DNA of 8,467 nucleotides from Nitrososphaera_A sp036522495 (GTDB lineage: Archaea; Thermoproteota; Nitrososphaeria; Nitrososphaerales; Nitrososphaeraceae): the NCBI GenBank assembly GCA_036522495.1, contig DATDFS010000177.1:1-8467 (forward strand). Direction: 5' to 3'. Made by a program: the position numbers and the translations under genes. Positions 1-6,567 of the stretch are shown here, piece after piece. Below the pieces are notes generated by a model. That model saw only the letters and a list, made by a program, of their open reading frames with translations. It did no database searches and was not told the origin of the DNA. Within the stretch, counting starts at the first letter, position 1. Each line of letters opens with the position of its first letter.

Positions 1-236
1 CGCTTGGTTATAGCATCAACATCAAACGATTTTAAGGACAGTTTGACGGTTCTCCAATTAATCGTAATAATGGGATGGTGGTTAACCCTTTCAGCAATCT
101 TTGCAATATTATTCACAAAGTCCATAGCCTTCCTGAAGCTGGGAAATTGAAAATATTTCACAATCTTACATTCTTTTAATTCCCATCAGTTTGGTAATTC
201 AGCAATATCTCTTTGTATCTCTTCATTGGGAGACAT
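1..236 (-). pseudogene. pterin-4a-carbinolamine dehydratase (PCD/DCoH-like), partial, interrupted by in-frame TGA
   Basis: Reading the minus strand from an ATG at 236-234 gives MSPNEEIQRDIAELPN, then TGA at 186-188, then WELKECKIVKYFQF, and on in the same frame through AERVNHHP and a Trp-x-x-V-x-L-x-L strand to the window edge. NHHP followed by W..V is the signature of pterin-4a-carbinolamine dehydratase, a small (about 100 aa) enzyme that dehydrates 4a-hydroxytetrahydropterin; in archaea its physiological role is unclear. The family usually has 'L-P-x-W' exactly where the stop falls, so the TGA sits inside the conserved reading frame (for example a Gly GGA to TGA change) rather than ending a real gene. 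The usual Thr-His after the second strand reads Ser-Phe here, so one active-site His also appears to be missing. The 3' end lies outside the window. No good start exists between the stop and the conserved core (GTG at 161, ATG at 125). It could be a true pseudogene, a read-through case or a sequencing error. Confidence 0.75.
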
Positions 237-258
237 ACGTATACATCTGTCAAGAGCG

Positions 259-267
259 TATATTATA
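259..267 (-). promoter_or_regulatory. TATA box for the PCD-like gene
   Basis: On the minus strand the sequence reads TATAATATA, centred about 27 bases upstream of the ATG at 236. That is the spacing expected for an archaeal TBP site driving a leaderless transcript. It suggests the interrupted gene still has a promoter. Confidence 0.55.
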
Positions 268-319
268 TTATTGTGTGGTCAGATCATGACATAAGAAGGG
301 GCCAATCAATTCTCCCATT

Positions 320-328
320 TTTTATATG
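320..328 (+). promoter_or_regulatory. TATA box for the LLM oxidoreductase gene
   Basis: TTTTATATG, centred about 26 bases upstream of the ATG at 350, with no Shine-Dalgarno sequence between. This fits a leaderless archaeal transcript and supports ATG 350 as the start. An in-frame stop at 332-334 rules out a longer protein. Confidence 0.6.
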
Positions 329-349
329 TGTTAACCAGTACATTCATTT

Positions 350-1264
350 ATGCAATTCTGCTTGGAAGCTTGGGGTACTGATTATGAGAAGATCAAAGAT
401 ATGTGTATTGCCGCAGAGAAATTAGGATACTATGGATTTTATTATGGTGAATCATTAGCAGATATCGATCTTGACTGCTGGACTGTGATATCTGCACTGG
501 TATCTTATACCAATAAGATAAAACTAGGTCCTGTAATAACATATTTACTACCTCAATATAGAAGTATTGCATTACTAGCAAAGCAAGCAGCATCTTTTCA
601 AGAAATATCTGAGGGAAGATTAGAATTTAGGGCCGGAGCTGGAGCGACACTTCAATATGCGACACAATGGTGGTATCCATACGGAATAGACTATCCAAAA
701 GAATCCGAAAGAGTTTCAATACTTGATGAAGGTCTGCAGGTTCTTCAAATGCTATGGGGTAGCGATAATAAATCCTCTTTATACTTTAATGGAAAATACT
801 TTAGTATAAATGGAGCCACTGCGATGAAAAGAACTATCCCTATTACGGTAGCAGCAAAGAAAAAGAGGATGATGAAGGTTGCAGCTAGGCACGCCAGTAT
901 ATGGGAGTCGTCGTATATTACGCCACAACAATTTTCTTCTCTGAACGCTGAATTTGAGGGTGTTTTCAAAGACATGAAGAGGGACGAAATTAAGAACAAC
1001 AAAGATGTCATTAAATCAATTGAACTAGATGTTATAATTGCTGAATCGGATACAGAGCTGGAATATAAAAAGAAAATATTTGCGATGGAAAGAGGTCCAG
1101 GAGTATATGGTCAAATCCTTAGACACGGCTTGGTAGGAAAACCCGATACTATAGCTAAAAGGATTAACGAATACAAACGGGCCGGTATTGACCAATTCTT
1201 TCTTGCTTTCCAAGATCCCTTTGATCTTAAAGCATTAGAGTTGTTTATTGATACTGTGAACTAA
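350..1264 (+). CDS. LLM-class (luciferase-like) F420/flavin-dependent oxidoreductase
   Basis: A 304-residue soluble protein with the features of the bacterial-luciferase-like TIM-barrel family, whose members transfer hydride or oxygen using F420 or FMN. Visible family blocks are an N-terminal strand plus 'AAEKLGYYGFYYGE' (about 21-34), the 'R-S-I-A-L-L-A-K' and 'S-E-G-R-L' block with the Gly-rich cofactor loop RAGAGA (about 71-99), 'ERVSILDEGLQVLQMLW' (120-136), 'FNGKYF', and the C-terminal 'GLVGKPDTIAKRINEYKRAGIDQFFL' type block that closes the barrel. The length is normal for the family (300-350 aa). Archaea of this type commonly carry many paralogues, so the substrate cannot be read from sequence; F420 rather than FMN is only an inference from that background. 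The gene is transcribed alone, away from the PCD-like gene, and converges on the five-gene minus-strand run. Confidence 0.88.
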   Translation: MQFCLEAWGTDYEKIKDMCIAAEKLGYYGFYYGESLADIDLDCWTVISALVSYTNKIKLGPVITYLLPQYRSIALLAKQAASFQEISEGRLEFRAGAGATLQYATQWWYPYGIDYPKESERVSILDEGLQVLQMLWGSDNKSSLYFNGKYFSINGATAMKRTIPITVAAKKKRMMKVAARHASIWESSYITPQQFSSLNAEFEGVFKDMKRDEIKNNKDVIKSIELDVIIAESDTELEYKKKIFAMERGPGVYGQILRHGLVGKPDTIAKRINEYKRAGIDQFFLAFQDPFDLKALELFIDTVN

Positions 1265-1295
1265 CAACAAACTATCAATAGACATGCGAAAAGAA

Positions 1296-1336
1296 ATAGC
1301 CTCTCTAAGAACGCCTGCTTCTTTTAGGCGGGCTAT
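1296..1336 (-). terminator. nested hairpin terminator at the end of the minus-strand gene run
   Basis: Two perfect nested stems: outer ATAGCC (1296-1301) with GGCTAT (1331-1336), and inner CGCCT (1312-1316) with AGGCG (1326-1330) around a 9-base loop, with a 10-base bulge on one side (1302-1311). On the minus strand the hairpin starts directly after the stop codon at 1337-1339 and is followed by a U-rich stretch (TTTCTTTT). This fits termination of the five-gene run. It lies between convergent genes, so it may also stop transcription from the LLM gene, although no T-run follows on the plus strand. Confidence 0.55.
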
Positions 1337-2167
1337 CTATATAGACTTGATAAACTCTAAACCATTTTTTGTAACAGACTCATAATCTTTCCGTGTCAAA
1401 TTCGGCTCGAAGCTAATGTAGTGATTATAACCAATATTACGCAGGCTGTTGACAATTAATTTAAAGTCAATGTGTCCATATCCCGGCATCTTTCTATTGT
1501 TATCAGCAAAATGGGTGTGTTGTAGCAATCGTTCGGATTTTAATATTGCATGTTCGAAGGAATCTTCTTCGATATTCATATGGAAGGTATCCAATAAAAT
1601 TCCAAAGTTGTCTTGATTTATTTGTTTGACTATGCTAACTGCATCATCTGCAGTAGTACAATAGGGAGTGCTATATCTATTCAAAGGTTCTAATAACAAC
1701 TGTATGCCACGCTGTTTTGCAAAAACAGATAACTCGGATAGCACTGGTATGGTCCTTTGTACGAAGCGTGCCTTCTGATCTTCTGAAATCATATTGTGAT
1801 TTCTATCTGGAGTAACAAGACTGTCGTCTGCGAAGAGACAGATGTTCATTTTGTCTCCTCCCAACGAATAACACATTTCAATACATTGTTGGACGTACTT
1901 TTGTGAACTGGTTACGATGCTTGGCTCTAAACTGATAAATCTTCTTTTCCAGCCATTAGGACTTATGGAACCCCACATTCCGGTAATACCGGCTAGAGAG
2001 ATATCGAATGAGTGAAATGTGTCTTTCAAGCTCTTCAAATCTACGTTTTCAGGTTCTCCAAACATCTCTACGGCATCGTATCCTTGCTGAACCAGTCGCT
2101 CCAACGTTCGTTCTAACGTCTCTATATTCCTAAAGGAAGAAAGTGTAATGGAGTATTTAAAGGCCAT
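1337..2167 (-). CDS. sugar isomerase/epimerase TIM-barrel protein, D-tagatose 3-epimerase-like
   Basis: A 276-residue protein of the xylose-isomerase-like TIM-barrel (AP endonuclease 2) superfamily. The four metal ligands are visible: E160 in LLEPLNRY, D193 in LLDTFHMN, H219 in HTHFADNNR and E254 in SFEP. Second-shell substrate residues H196 and R225 are also present. The spacing between ligands (33, 26, 35) equals that of ketose 3-epimerases such as Pseudomonas cichorii D-tagatose 3-epimerase (E152, D185, H211, E246, as I recall them), so C3 epimerisation of a ketose or an inosose-like compound, using a divalent metal, is the best guess. It is the last gene of the run: its ATG lies 31 bases after the phosphohydrolase stop with no promoter evident, and a hairpin terminator abuts its stop. 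Actual substrate unknown. It is one of two TIM barrels of this fold in the run and is clearly diverged from the other. Confidence 0.85.
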   Translation of the reverse strand: MAFKYSITLSSFRNIETLERTLERLVQQGYDAVEMFGEPENVDLKSLKDTFHSFDISLAGITGMWGSISPNGWKRRFISLEPSIVTSSQKYVQQCIEMCYSLGGDKMNICLFADDSLVTPDRNHNMISEDQKARFVQRTIPVLSELSVFAKQRGIQLLLEPLNRYSTPYCTTADDAVSIVKQINQDNFGILLDTFHMNIEEDSFEHAILKSERLLQHTHFADNNRKMPGYGHIDFKLIVNSLRNIGYNHYISFEPNLTRKDYESVTKNGLEFIKSI

Positions 2168-2198
2168 TTTTATTATTATCCGTCGTTCGAGGCATCTG

Positions 2199-3623
2199 TT
2201 ATGTAATCAAGTTAATTAGATAACGCCCTAAATTCACGCAATTTATAATCCCTGGAGAATTGCTTTTTAGGATACCGGATTTGCGACTTGAGATATACAC
2301 TGAATATCCCTCGTCTGTTCTAGGATCTGCGGGTCTACCGTGCGAGCCTTTTATCAACTCTGGATCCAGAGGTATTGACTTTGTTTTTGGATCTGCAAGC
2401 AGTTCAACGGGATCATAACCTGGTTTTCTATGTATGTCGACTTTTCTCGCAAAACTCGGCGCCTTCTCTGAATCATACCACCAGTAATAGCTGAACCATT
2501 TATCTTTATCAGATATCGCAATTAATTCGCCACTACGCTCATGGTCAATTTTCAAATTCTTTTTTTCTTCCTTGCAGAGAATCATATCCACACCAGTTGT
2601 ATTTTCCAGCACCCTTTTGACCTGGCTTACAAAACCATCCTTGACATAAATATGGGCTATCTGGTGATCTACCATTGCAAATGCATCGCTAAATTCGTAA
2701 TCTATGTATTCTTTTCCGTCTATAGTCCGTGTACAGAGCAGCCCCTCATCTCTCAATTTTAAATTCAATGGAGTGGCGGTGTGTACATCGTTAAATCCAT
2801 ACTCAGATAAAATAATAAATTGCGTATCATCCTTGATTCCTAAATCAACTGTCTTTTGAATTACTTTGCCCACCACGTCATCAGCCTTCTTCAAATCATC
2901 TTTTACTTGGACGCTATTCTTACCGAACCTCTGAGCTGAATAATCGATGTGTGGGAGGTAGGTGAATAGCAGATTAGGGCGTTCCTTCTCTAATGTGTAT
3001 CCTGTTGCACTAGCTATCCATTCACTTGATTTAAATGATGCAAATGGTCCCCAATAGGTCCCAAGGTTAAATTCTCCAAACCTCTCCTTTAATTCTCTAT
3101 CATAAAATCCAGATGGTTTTGAATAGCACCACATAATCATCCGCCCATCTTCCATATGAAGTGGTCTGGGAGTAACAATAATGTCCGATTTAGCATACAT
3201 TGTATTTTGCCAAAATAGCACCGCAGTCTTAAATGATGAGAAAGAGGAAGAAGGGGGAGAGGACGAAGTGGAGAAAGATGAAGAACTGGGCGATTTGTTC
3301 TGTTGTCGGTGGTGGTACTTCTGTTGTTTTTTTATTATATCCCAGATTCTATCAACTTGAACCAAAGCACTTGACTGTTCCCAGAACGAGGGAAGGTAAT
3401 TACTTCTGTCATACAATCCGTTTGCTATTATTCCATGTTGGTTGGGATATGTGCCAGAAAGTATACTACTTTGAACCGGACAAGTAAGTGCTGGGAAAAC
3501 AGGCTCCATTTTGGCGCTTTCACCTTCAGACGCAATATTTCCAATATTTGGTATGAGGCCTGATTCAATATGGTTATGCTCTAATCCTACAATATCGAGT
3601 ACGATAATATGTTTTACCAGCAT
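2199..3623 (-). CDS. alkaline-phosphatase-superfamily phosphohydrolase (nucleotide pyrophosphatase/phosphodiesterase type), EboF-like
   Basis: About 474 residues. The N-terminus HIIVLDIVGL gives metal ligand D10, and FPALTCPVQSS holds the expected nucleophile T47, as in type I phosphodiesterase/NPP enzymes. Further expected positions are D227 in HIDY and H428 in KGSHGRP near the C-terminus. Two usual ligand sites differ: the Asp-His of 'SDHG' reads E274-Y275 (SEYGF), and the His four residues after D227 is Gln (Q231), so the metal site is unusual. A Ser-rich stretch (111-131) interrupts the domain. No signal peptide or membrane helix is evident, so it is probably cytoplasmic. I chose ATG 3623; a GTG at 3629 would add two residues, but that GTG forms part of a possible GGTG ribosome site. 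The gene lies 54 bases after the UbiA stop and 31 before the epimerase. In Ebo clusters the sixth gene, eboF, encodes a protein of this superfamily; I infer removal or transfer of a phosphate group on the pathway product. Confidence 0.82.
   Translation of the reverse strand: MLVKHIIVLDIVGLEHNHIESGLIPNIGNIASEGESAKMEPVFPALTCPVQSSILSGTYPNQHGIIANGLYDRSNYLPSFWEQSSALVQVDRIWDIIKKQQKYHHRQQNKSPSSSSFSTSSSPPSSSFSSFKTAVLFWQNTMYAKSDIIVTPRPLHMEDGRMIMWCYSKPSGFYDRELKERFGEFNLGTYWGPFASFKSSEWIASATGYTLEKERPNLLFTYLPHIDYSAQRFGKNSVQVKDDLKKADDVVGKVIQKTVDLGIKDDTQFIILSEYGFNDVHTATPLNLKLRDEGLLCTRTIDGKEYIDYEFSDAFAMVDHQIAHIYVKDGFVSQVKRVLENTTGVDMILCKEEKKNLKIDHERSGELIAISDKDKWFSYYWWYDSEKAPSFARKVDIHRKPGYDPVELLADPKTKSIPLDPELIKGSHGRPADPRTDEGYSVYISSRKSGILKSNSPGIINCVNLGRYLINLIT
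3231..3293 (-). repeat. serine-rich low-complexity insert within the phosphohydrolase gene
   Basis: Twenty-one codons holding 14 Ser, 3 Pro, 3 Phe and 1 Thr; the plus strand is a purine-rich tract. Serine is encoded by TCA, TCT, TCC, TCG and AGT in mixture, so this is not a simple recent trinucleotide expansion. It separates the first catalytic block (D10, T47) from the rest of the domain and is preceded by a Lys/Gln/His-rich stretch, so it probably forms a flexible surface loop. Confidence 0.7.
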
Positions 3624-3677
3624 AACCACCTTAACTTACAATGCATATTCGTATCTTGCTTAAATTGGTTCTTACTT

Positions 3678-4610
3678 TTATGTTACATAGAGTTTCCTAG
3701 CCAAGAACATGGATGGCAGTACGAATATGAGAGTCAATAATCCGTAATATGATCCTGTAAGACCTGTTATAAATATCGAATCTAAAATTATAATCGAAAT
3801 AACCATACGTTTGATAGCGTTTTGAATAGTTAAGGAATCGTGATAAATAGTTTGCTTAAAAGTAACAAACAGGATAGCCGAAAATAATACAAGACTTATA
3901 ATGAGCTCCATTTTAAGAATTCCCAAAACAACTGCAAAGGCTATAGACGCTATGACAGCGAAAACGAGTAGGAATGATATGACAATGATTCGTCTTGTCT
4001 GCGCACCATCGTGTTCCATCGTTCGGGAGGCTACTACTTCCTTTCTGCTTAGTAGGCTAATCGCCAAAGTATATACAAATAACGAAATACTCACGAAAAT
4101 TATCCTGGCTAATAAATAATTAGCATTAGTATGATTATATGCCAAGATTACAACAAAAAGTGTAGGACTTGCTCCTAAAATGATATTCAGAGATCTTGTA
4201 ACGCCCATTGCAATTGGACCGACAAAGGTATTTTTTAATCCGTAATCGTATCCAATAATCATAACCGACAGAATAATACAGGCGACCAAGCTGCTCATAC
4301 CTACCACAAACGCGAGAAGATTGGCAGAGATCAGGGATATGATACCGATCAGTAACGCTTTTTTTATTGCAATGCTTCCTGATGGAATAGGTCTATAAGG
4401 GCGTTCTCTTAGATCTATTTCAATGTCAAAATAGTCATTAAAGACTATTCCAGCGACATAAAGCAGGGCTGAGGATGACATAAGGAGAAGTAACTGTAAT
4501 GTATCAATACTCGCAACAGGTACAACCGCCGCAAAGTATCCTGTCAGAATATTTGATGGAGCGGTAAAGACATTCGGTAATCTAACTAACTGTAAATATT
4601 GTCTAAGCAC
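3678..4610 (-). CDS. UbiA-family prenyltransferase, EboC-like membrane protein
   Basis: A 310-residue, very hydrophobic protein with roughly eight or nine predicted membrane helices. The first UbiA signature, NDYFDIEIDLRERPYRPIPSG, places N58, D59, D62 and D66 for Mg-diphosphate binding, followed by R70 and R73. The second conserved loop starts at YDYGLKN (121-127), followed by R139 and SLNIILG. These enzymes join an isoprenoid diphosphate to an acceptor (aromatic, quinone precursor, glycerol phosphate or sugar) in the membrane. The start is GTG at 4610, giving MLRQYLQLVRLPNVFTA, a normal UbiA N-terminus; no in-frame alternative start exists upstream before the stop at 4656-4658. The gene is preceded by a 146-base gap, so it may have its own promoter, and is followed closely by the phosphohydrolase. 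Its placement with TatD and phosphohydrolase genes points to the EboC group rather than to haem, menaquinone or DGGGP synthesis, though that subgroup call is by context. Confidence 0.88.
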   Translation of the reverse strand: MLRQYLQLVRLPNVFTAPSNILTGYFAAVVPVASIDTLQLLLLMSSSALLYVAGIVFNDYFDIEIDLRERPYRPIPSGSIAIKKALLIGIISLISANLLAFVVGMSSLVACIILSVMIIGYDYGLKNTFVGPIAMGVTRSLNIILGASPTLFVVILAYNHTNANYLLARIIFVSISLFVYTLAISLLSRKEVVASRTMEHDGAQTRRIIVISFLLVFAVIASIAFAVVLGILKMELIISLVLFSAILFVTFKQTIYHDSLTIQNAIKRMVISIIILDSIFITGLTGSYYGLLTLIFVLPSMFLARKLYVT

Positions 4611-4756
4611 AAAATCGCCGCCAATATATTGATCTAATGAAAATGAAGAAAACTTTTAGCATTTTACTTTTGGGTTAACATATGTTCTTTCTTCCCCGGC
4701 GTAATTTTATCTTGGGATGTCATTTATTCGGCTAAATTTGGTTGCCACTAGTAGAT
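4611..4756. other. 146-base intergenic gap inside the minus-strand run, with two palindromes
   Basis: This is the longest gap in the run. It contains two perfect 10-base palindromes, CAATATATTG (4622-4631) and AACATATGTT (4677-4686), and a T-rich stretch on the minus strand (about 4640-4660). An internal promoter or operator for the UbiA-phosphohydrolase-epimerase half of the run is possible. However, the best TATA-like core, 4622-4631, lies only about 17 bases before the GTG, not the 26 seen elsewhere in the window. No small gene or RNA was recognised here. Confidence 0.3.
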
Positions 4757-5599
4757 TTAGGCAATAATGTCCTTTAGATATTTGTACGCCATCTCTGCCG
4801 CCTCTATTGGATTATCTTGGTAAGGATAAAGTTCAACTGTCACAAATCCTTTGTATCCTACATTATCAATCGCTCCAAAAACAGATTTAAAATCAATCGC
4901 TCCTTTTCCAGGTATGAGGTGGTTGTGTACTCTATTAATAGATATATCAGCTAGATGAAAATGTCCTATGTAATCTGATAATTCGTATACGAGTTTTACA
5001 GGATCTTCTCTTACACAATAAAAATGTCCTATATCGAAGTTAAGCCCAATGGAATCAGAATTGATATCCCTGATAAATGCTAGAAAGTGTCGGGAATTTT
5101 CTAAAAGCAGGCCTGGTTCCGGTTCTACAAGTATCTTTATCCCACAATCTTGTGCGACCTTCTCGGCAGCAGATAGACCGTCGATAAACAGTCTTTCAGG
5201 TTGGTGCAAATTATTGTTGTAGTAGTGACCATGTACATCCACAGGTCCTCCAGGCTCCGTTGAAATATGCCTGGCGCCGATCCTTGTTGCCAGGCGTATG
5301 CAGTTGATAGTGTGCTGTATGCGCTTTTCCCTGAGTCCTTTAGTGGATTCTATCCAAGAAGGATGGTATACATCATCTATGGCATATAGTGTAAACGCAT
5401 TAAGATTAGAGATTTGAATATTGGATTTCGATAAGATCTCCTTAACAGACTGTATTTCGTTGTCGTTAAAAGTCGGTGGATAGGCATGAGGAATATCGCA
5501 GAGTATCTCCACCCCCGTGTATCCTATGTTTCTAATTGACATGATAGCCTCTTTTAGGCGGTATTTTTTGAATGCGTTAGTGCTGAAGGCTAGTTTCAT
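4757..5599 (-). CDS. sugar phosphate isomerase/epimerase, xylose-isomerase-like TIM barrel
   Basis: A 280-residue protein of the xylose-isomerase-like TIM-barrel superfamily. Metal ligands are E159 in ILVEPEPG, D189 in NFDIGHF (with H192), H215 in GHFHLADI and E256 in VTVELYPY. Typical N-terminal text, MKLAFSTNAF, and 'NIGYTGVEI' match the first barrel unit. The region HLIPGKGAIDF is the loop before the last strand seen in IolE/IolI/UlaE-type enzymes. It probably isomerises or epimerises a sugar, sugar phosphate or inosose, or opens a related ring; the substrate is not readable. It starts at ATG 5599, 30 bases after the TatD stop with no promoter seen, so it is cotranscribed. It differs from the second TIM barrel of the run in its active-site surroundings (EPEPG against EPLNR). 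It is much shorter than canonical EboE (about 400 aa) and should be seen as a positional stand-in, not an EboE orthologue. Confidence 0.83.
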   Translation of the reverse strand: MKLAFSTNAFKKYRLKEAIMSIRNIGYTGVEILCDIPHAYPPTFNDNEIQSVKEILSKSNIQISNLNAFTLYAIDDVYHPSWIESTKGLREKRIQHTINCIRLATRIGARHISTEPGGPVDVHGHYYNNNLHQPERLFIDGLSAAEKVAQDCGIKILVEPEPGLLLENSRHFLAFIRDINSDSIGLNFDIGHFYCVREDPVKLVYELSDYIGHFHLADISINRVHNHLIPGKGAIDFKSVFGAIDNVGYKGFVTVELYPYQDNPIEAAEMAYKYLKDIIA

Positions 5600-5629
5600 A
5601 ATATTTGGTGTGTATACGACAACCGGTTT

Positions 5630-6529
5630 CTATGGCTTCCATGTAAACCTGTGTGACTGTTTAAAGAAATCGTAAGCGTTATAGAATGTCACTTTTTCGA
5701 TATCTCCTGTGCTAAATACTCCTTGCTTCCTCATTTCTCTGGCTACCAGCGGAACACTTAAAGGATCTGAAATACCCCAGTCAGCAGCACTATGAATCAT
5801 TATGTGTTCCGTGCCATAGTCTTTAATTATCCTGATAGCCCTATCAGGTGATAGCTTTGTAACAGGATAGACGGAGAGACCAGCCCACATTCCTAACTCA
5901 AGAGTTTTCTCGATCGTTTCTTCCACATTATGGTCCACCAGTATCTTTCCTCGATTATATTTGCCGCCTGTATCGCTTCTCAGTATGCGCTCTATTTTTC
6001 TCATGCCTTCAGGCTTGTTGTTATGAGGCAAGTGAATCGTCATAAGCATATTTTTTTGTGCAGCCAAATCCATTTGTTTTATAAATACTTCTTCTTCGAA
6101 CTCATTTATCATGTTGTAACCTATTTCCCCAATTGCGACCACCCTTTCCCTATCCAGGTACTTATCCATAGCCTTCAAGGCATCCAAAGCTAGCGGCCTT
6201 TCTGTCGCTTCCTTTGGGTTCACGGAGATACACACAAATTGCTCTATCCCGAATTCGCGCGCCCTTTTTGTTTCAAAAGTGATCATGTGCTCCCAGTAAT
6301 CTTCAAATGTGCCGACCGATGTTCTTGGACCGCCGAGCCAAAACGAAGGTTGAACAATAACTTCAATGCCAGCTTTGGACATTGCATCATAATCGTCAGT
6401 TGTACGGGAGTACATATGTATGTGAGGATCGAATAGTCTGGTCAAGTCAATTTTCTCTTCCTCTTTATCGTCTAACTTATTCTTCTCCAAGAATAAAAAT
6501 GTCTGCAATCTCTTAGATTCGTAGAACAA
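5630..6529 (-). CDS. TatD-family metal-dependent hydrolase, EboB-like
   Basis: An amidohydrolase-superfamily TIM barrel with every TatD metal position visible: H36 and H38 in FDPHIHMYSRTTDD, E135 in IGEIGYN, H166 in TIHLPH, H200 in LVDHN and D250 in HSAADWGISDP. The blocks PSFWLGGPRTSVGTFEDYWEH and NPKEA, together with SRTTDDY, match the EboB branch rather than the DNase-like TatD proteins. It is therefore probably a small-molecule hydrolase of the Ebo-type pathway. The start is uncertain: there is no ATG, and TTG codons occur at 6529, 6508, 6490 and 6445. The last would give MTRLFDPHIH, the usual family N-terminus; the first adds a 28-residue, charged extension. An AT-rich box near 6527-6538 sits about 25 bases upstream of TTG 6508. 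It is the first gene of the minus-strand run and divergent from the dehydrogenase. Confidence 0.88.
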   Translation of the reverse strand: MFYESKRLQTFLFLEKNKLDDKEEEKIDLTRLFDPHIHMYSRTTDDYDAMSKAGIEVIVQPSFWLGGPRTSVGTFEDYWEHMITFETKRAREFGIEQFVCISVNPKEATERPLALDALKAMDKYLDRERVVAIGEIGYNMINEFEEEVFIKQMDLAAQKNMLMTIHLPHNNKPEGMRKIERILRSDTGGKYNRGKILVDHNVEETIEKTLELGMWAGLSVYPVTKLSPDRAIRIIKDYGTEHIMIHSAADWGISDPLSVPLVAREMRKQGVFSTGDIEKVTFYNAYDFFKQSHRFTWKP

Positions 6530-6541
6530 ATTTAAGGTATC
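6527..6541. promoter_or_regulatory. AT-rich core of the divergent promoter between the hydrolase run and the dehydrogenase
   Basis: The 38 bases between the two longest possible reading frames contain the A/T-rich stretch around AAATTTAAGGTAT. It can act as a TATA box rightwards (TSS near 6555-6562, just before ATG 6568) or leftwards (TSS near TTG 6508). The tight spacing suggests that the two units are expressed together. Weak match, judged by eye. Confidence 0.35.
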
Positions 6542-6567
6542 AAATCGCTAACACTCGAGGAAGAAGA

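Noticed and set aside
186..188. TGA as a selenocysteine codon in the PCD-like gene
   Set aside because: PCD has no selenocysteine role at this place, selenocysteine use is confined to other archaeal groups as far as I know, and no SECIS-like hairpin is evident.
213..425. Open frame of 70 codons upstream of and overlapping the LLM gene
   Set aside because: It overlaps the start of the clearly coding LLM frame and spans both divergent promoters; its translation resembles no family and has no start signal.
3233..3487. Plus-strand open frame of 84 codons
   Set aside because: It lies opposite the phosphohydrolase gene and owes its Lys/Arg-rich start to the complement of the Ser-rich tract.
3678..4610. 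UbiA gene as the archaeal lipid enzyme DGGGP synthase or a menaquinone enzyme
   Set aside because: Neighbouring genes are of Ebo type and no lipid-core or quinone genes are nearby; the motifs alone cannot exclude it, so the EboC-like call stays contextual.
4757..5599. TIM-barrel protein as a canonical EboE or as endonuclease IV
   Set aside because: It is about 120 residues shorter than EboE as I recall it and lacks the CTNIHPGE-like N-terminus; it has the E-D-H-E sugar-isomerase site, not the nine-ligand tri-zinc site of endonuclease IV.
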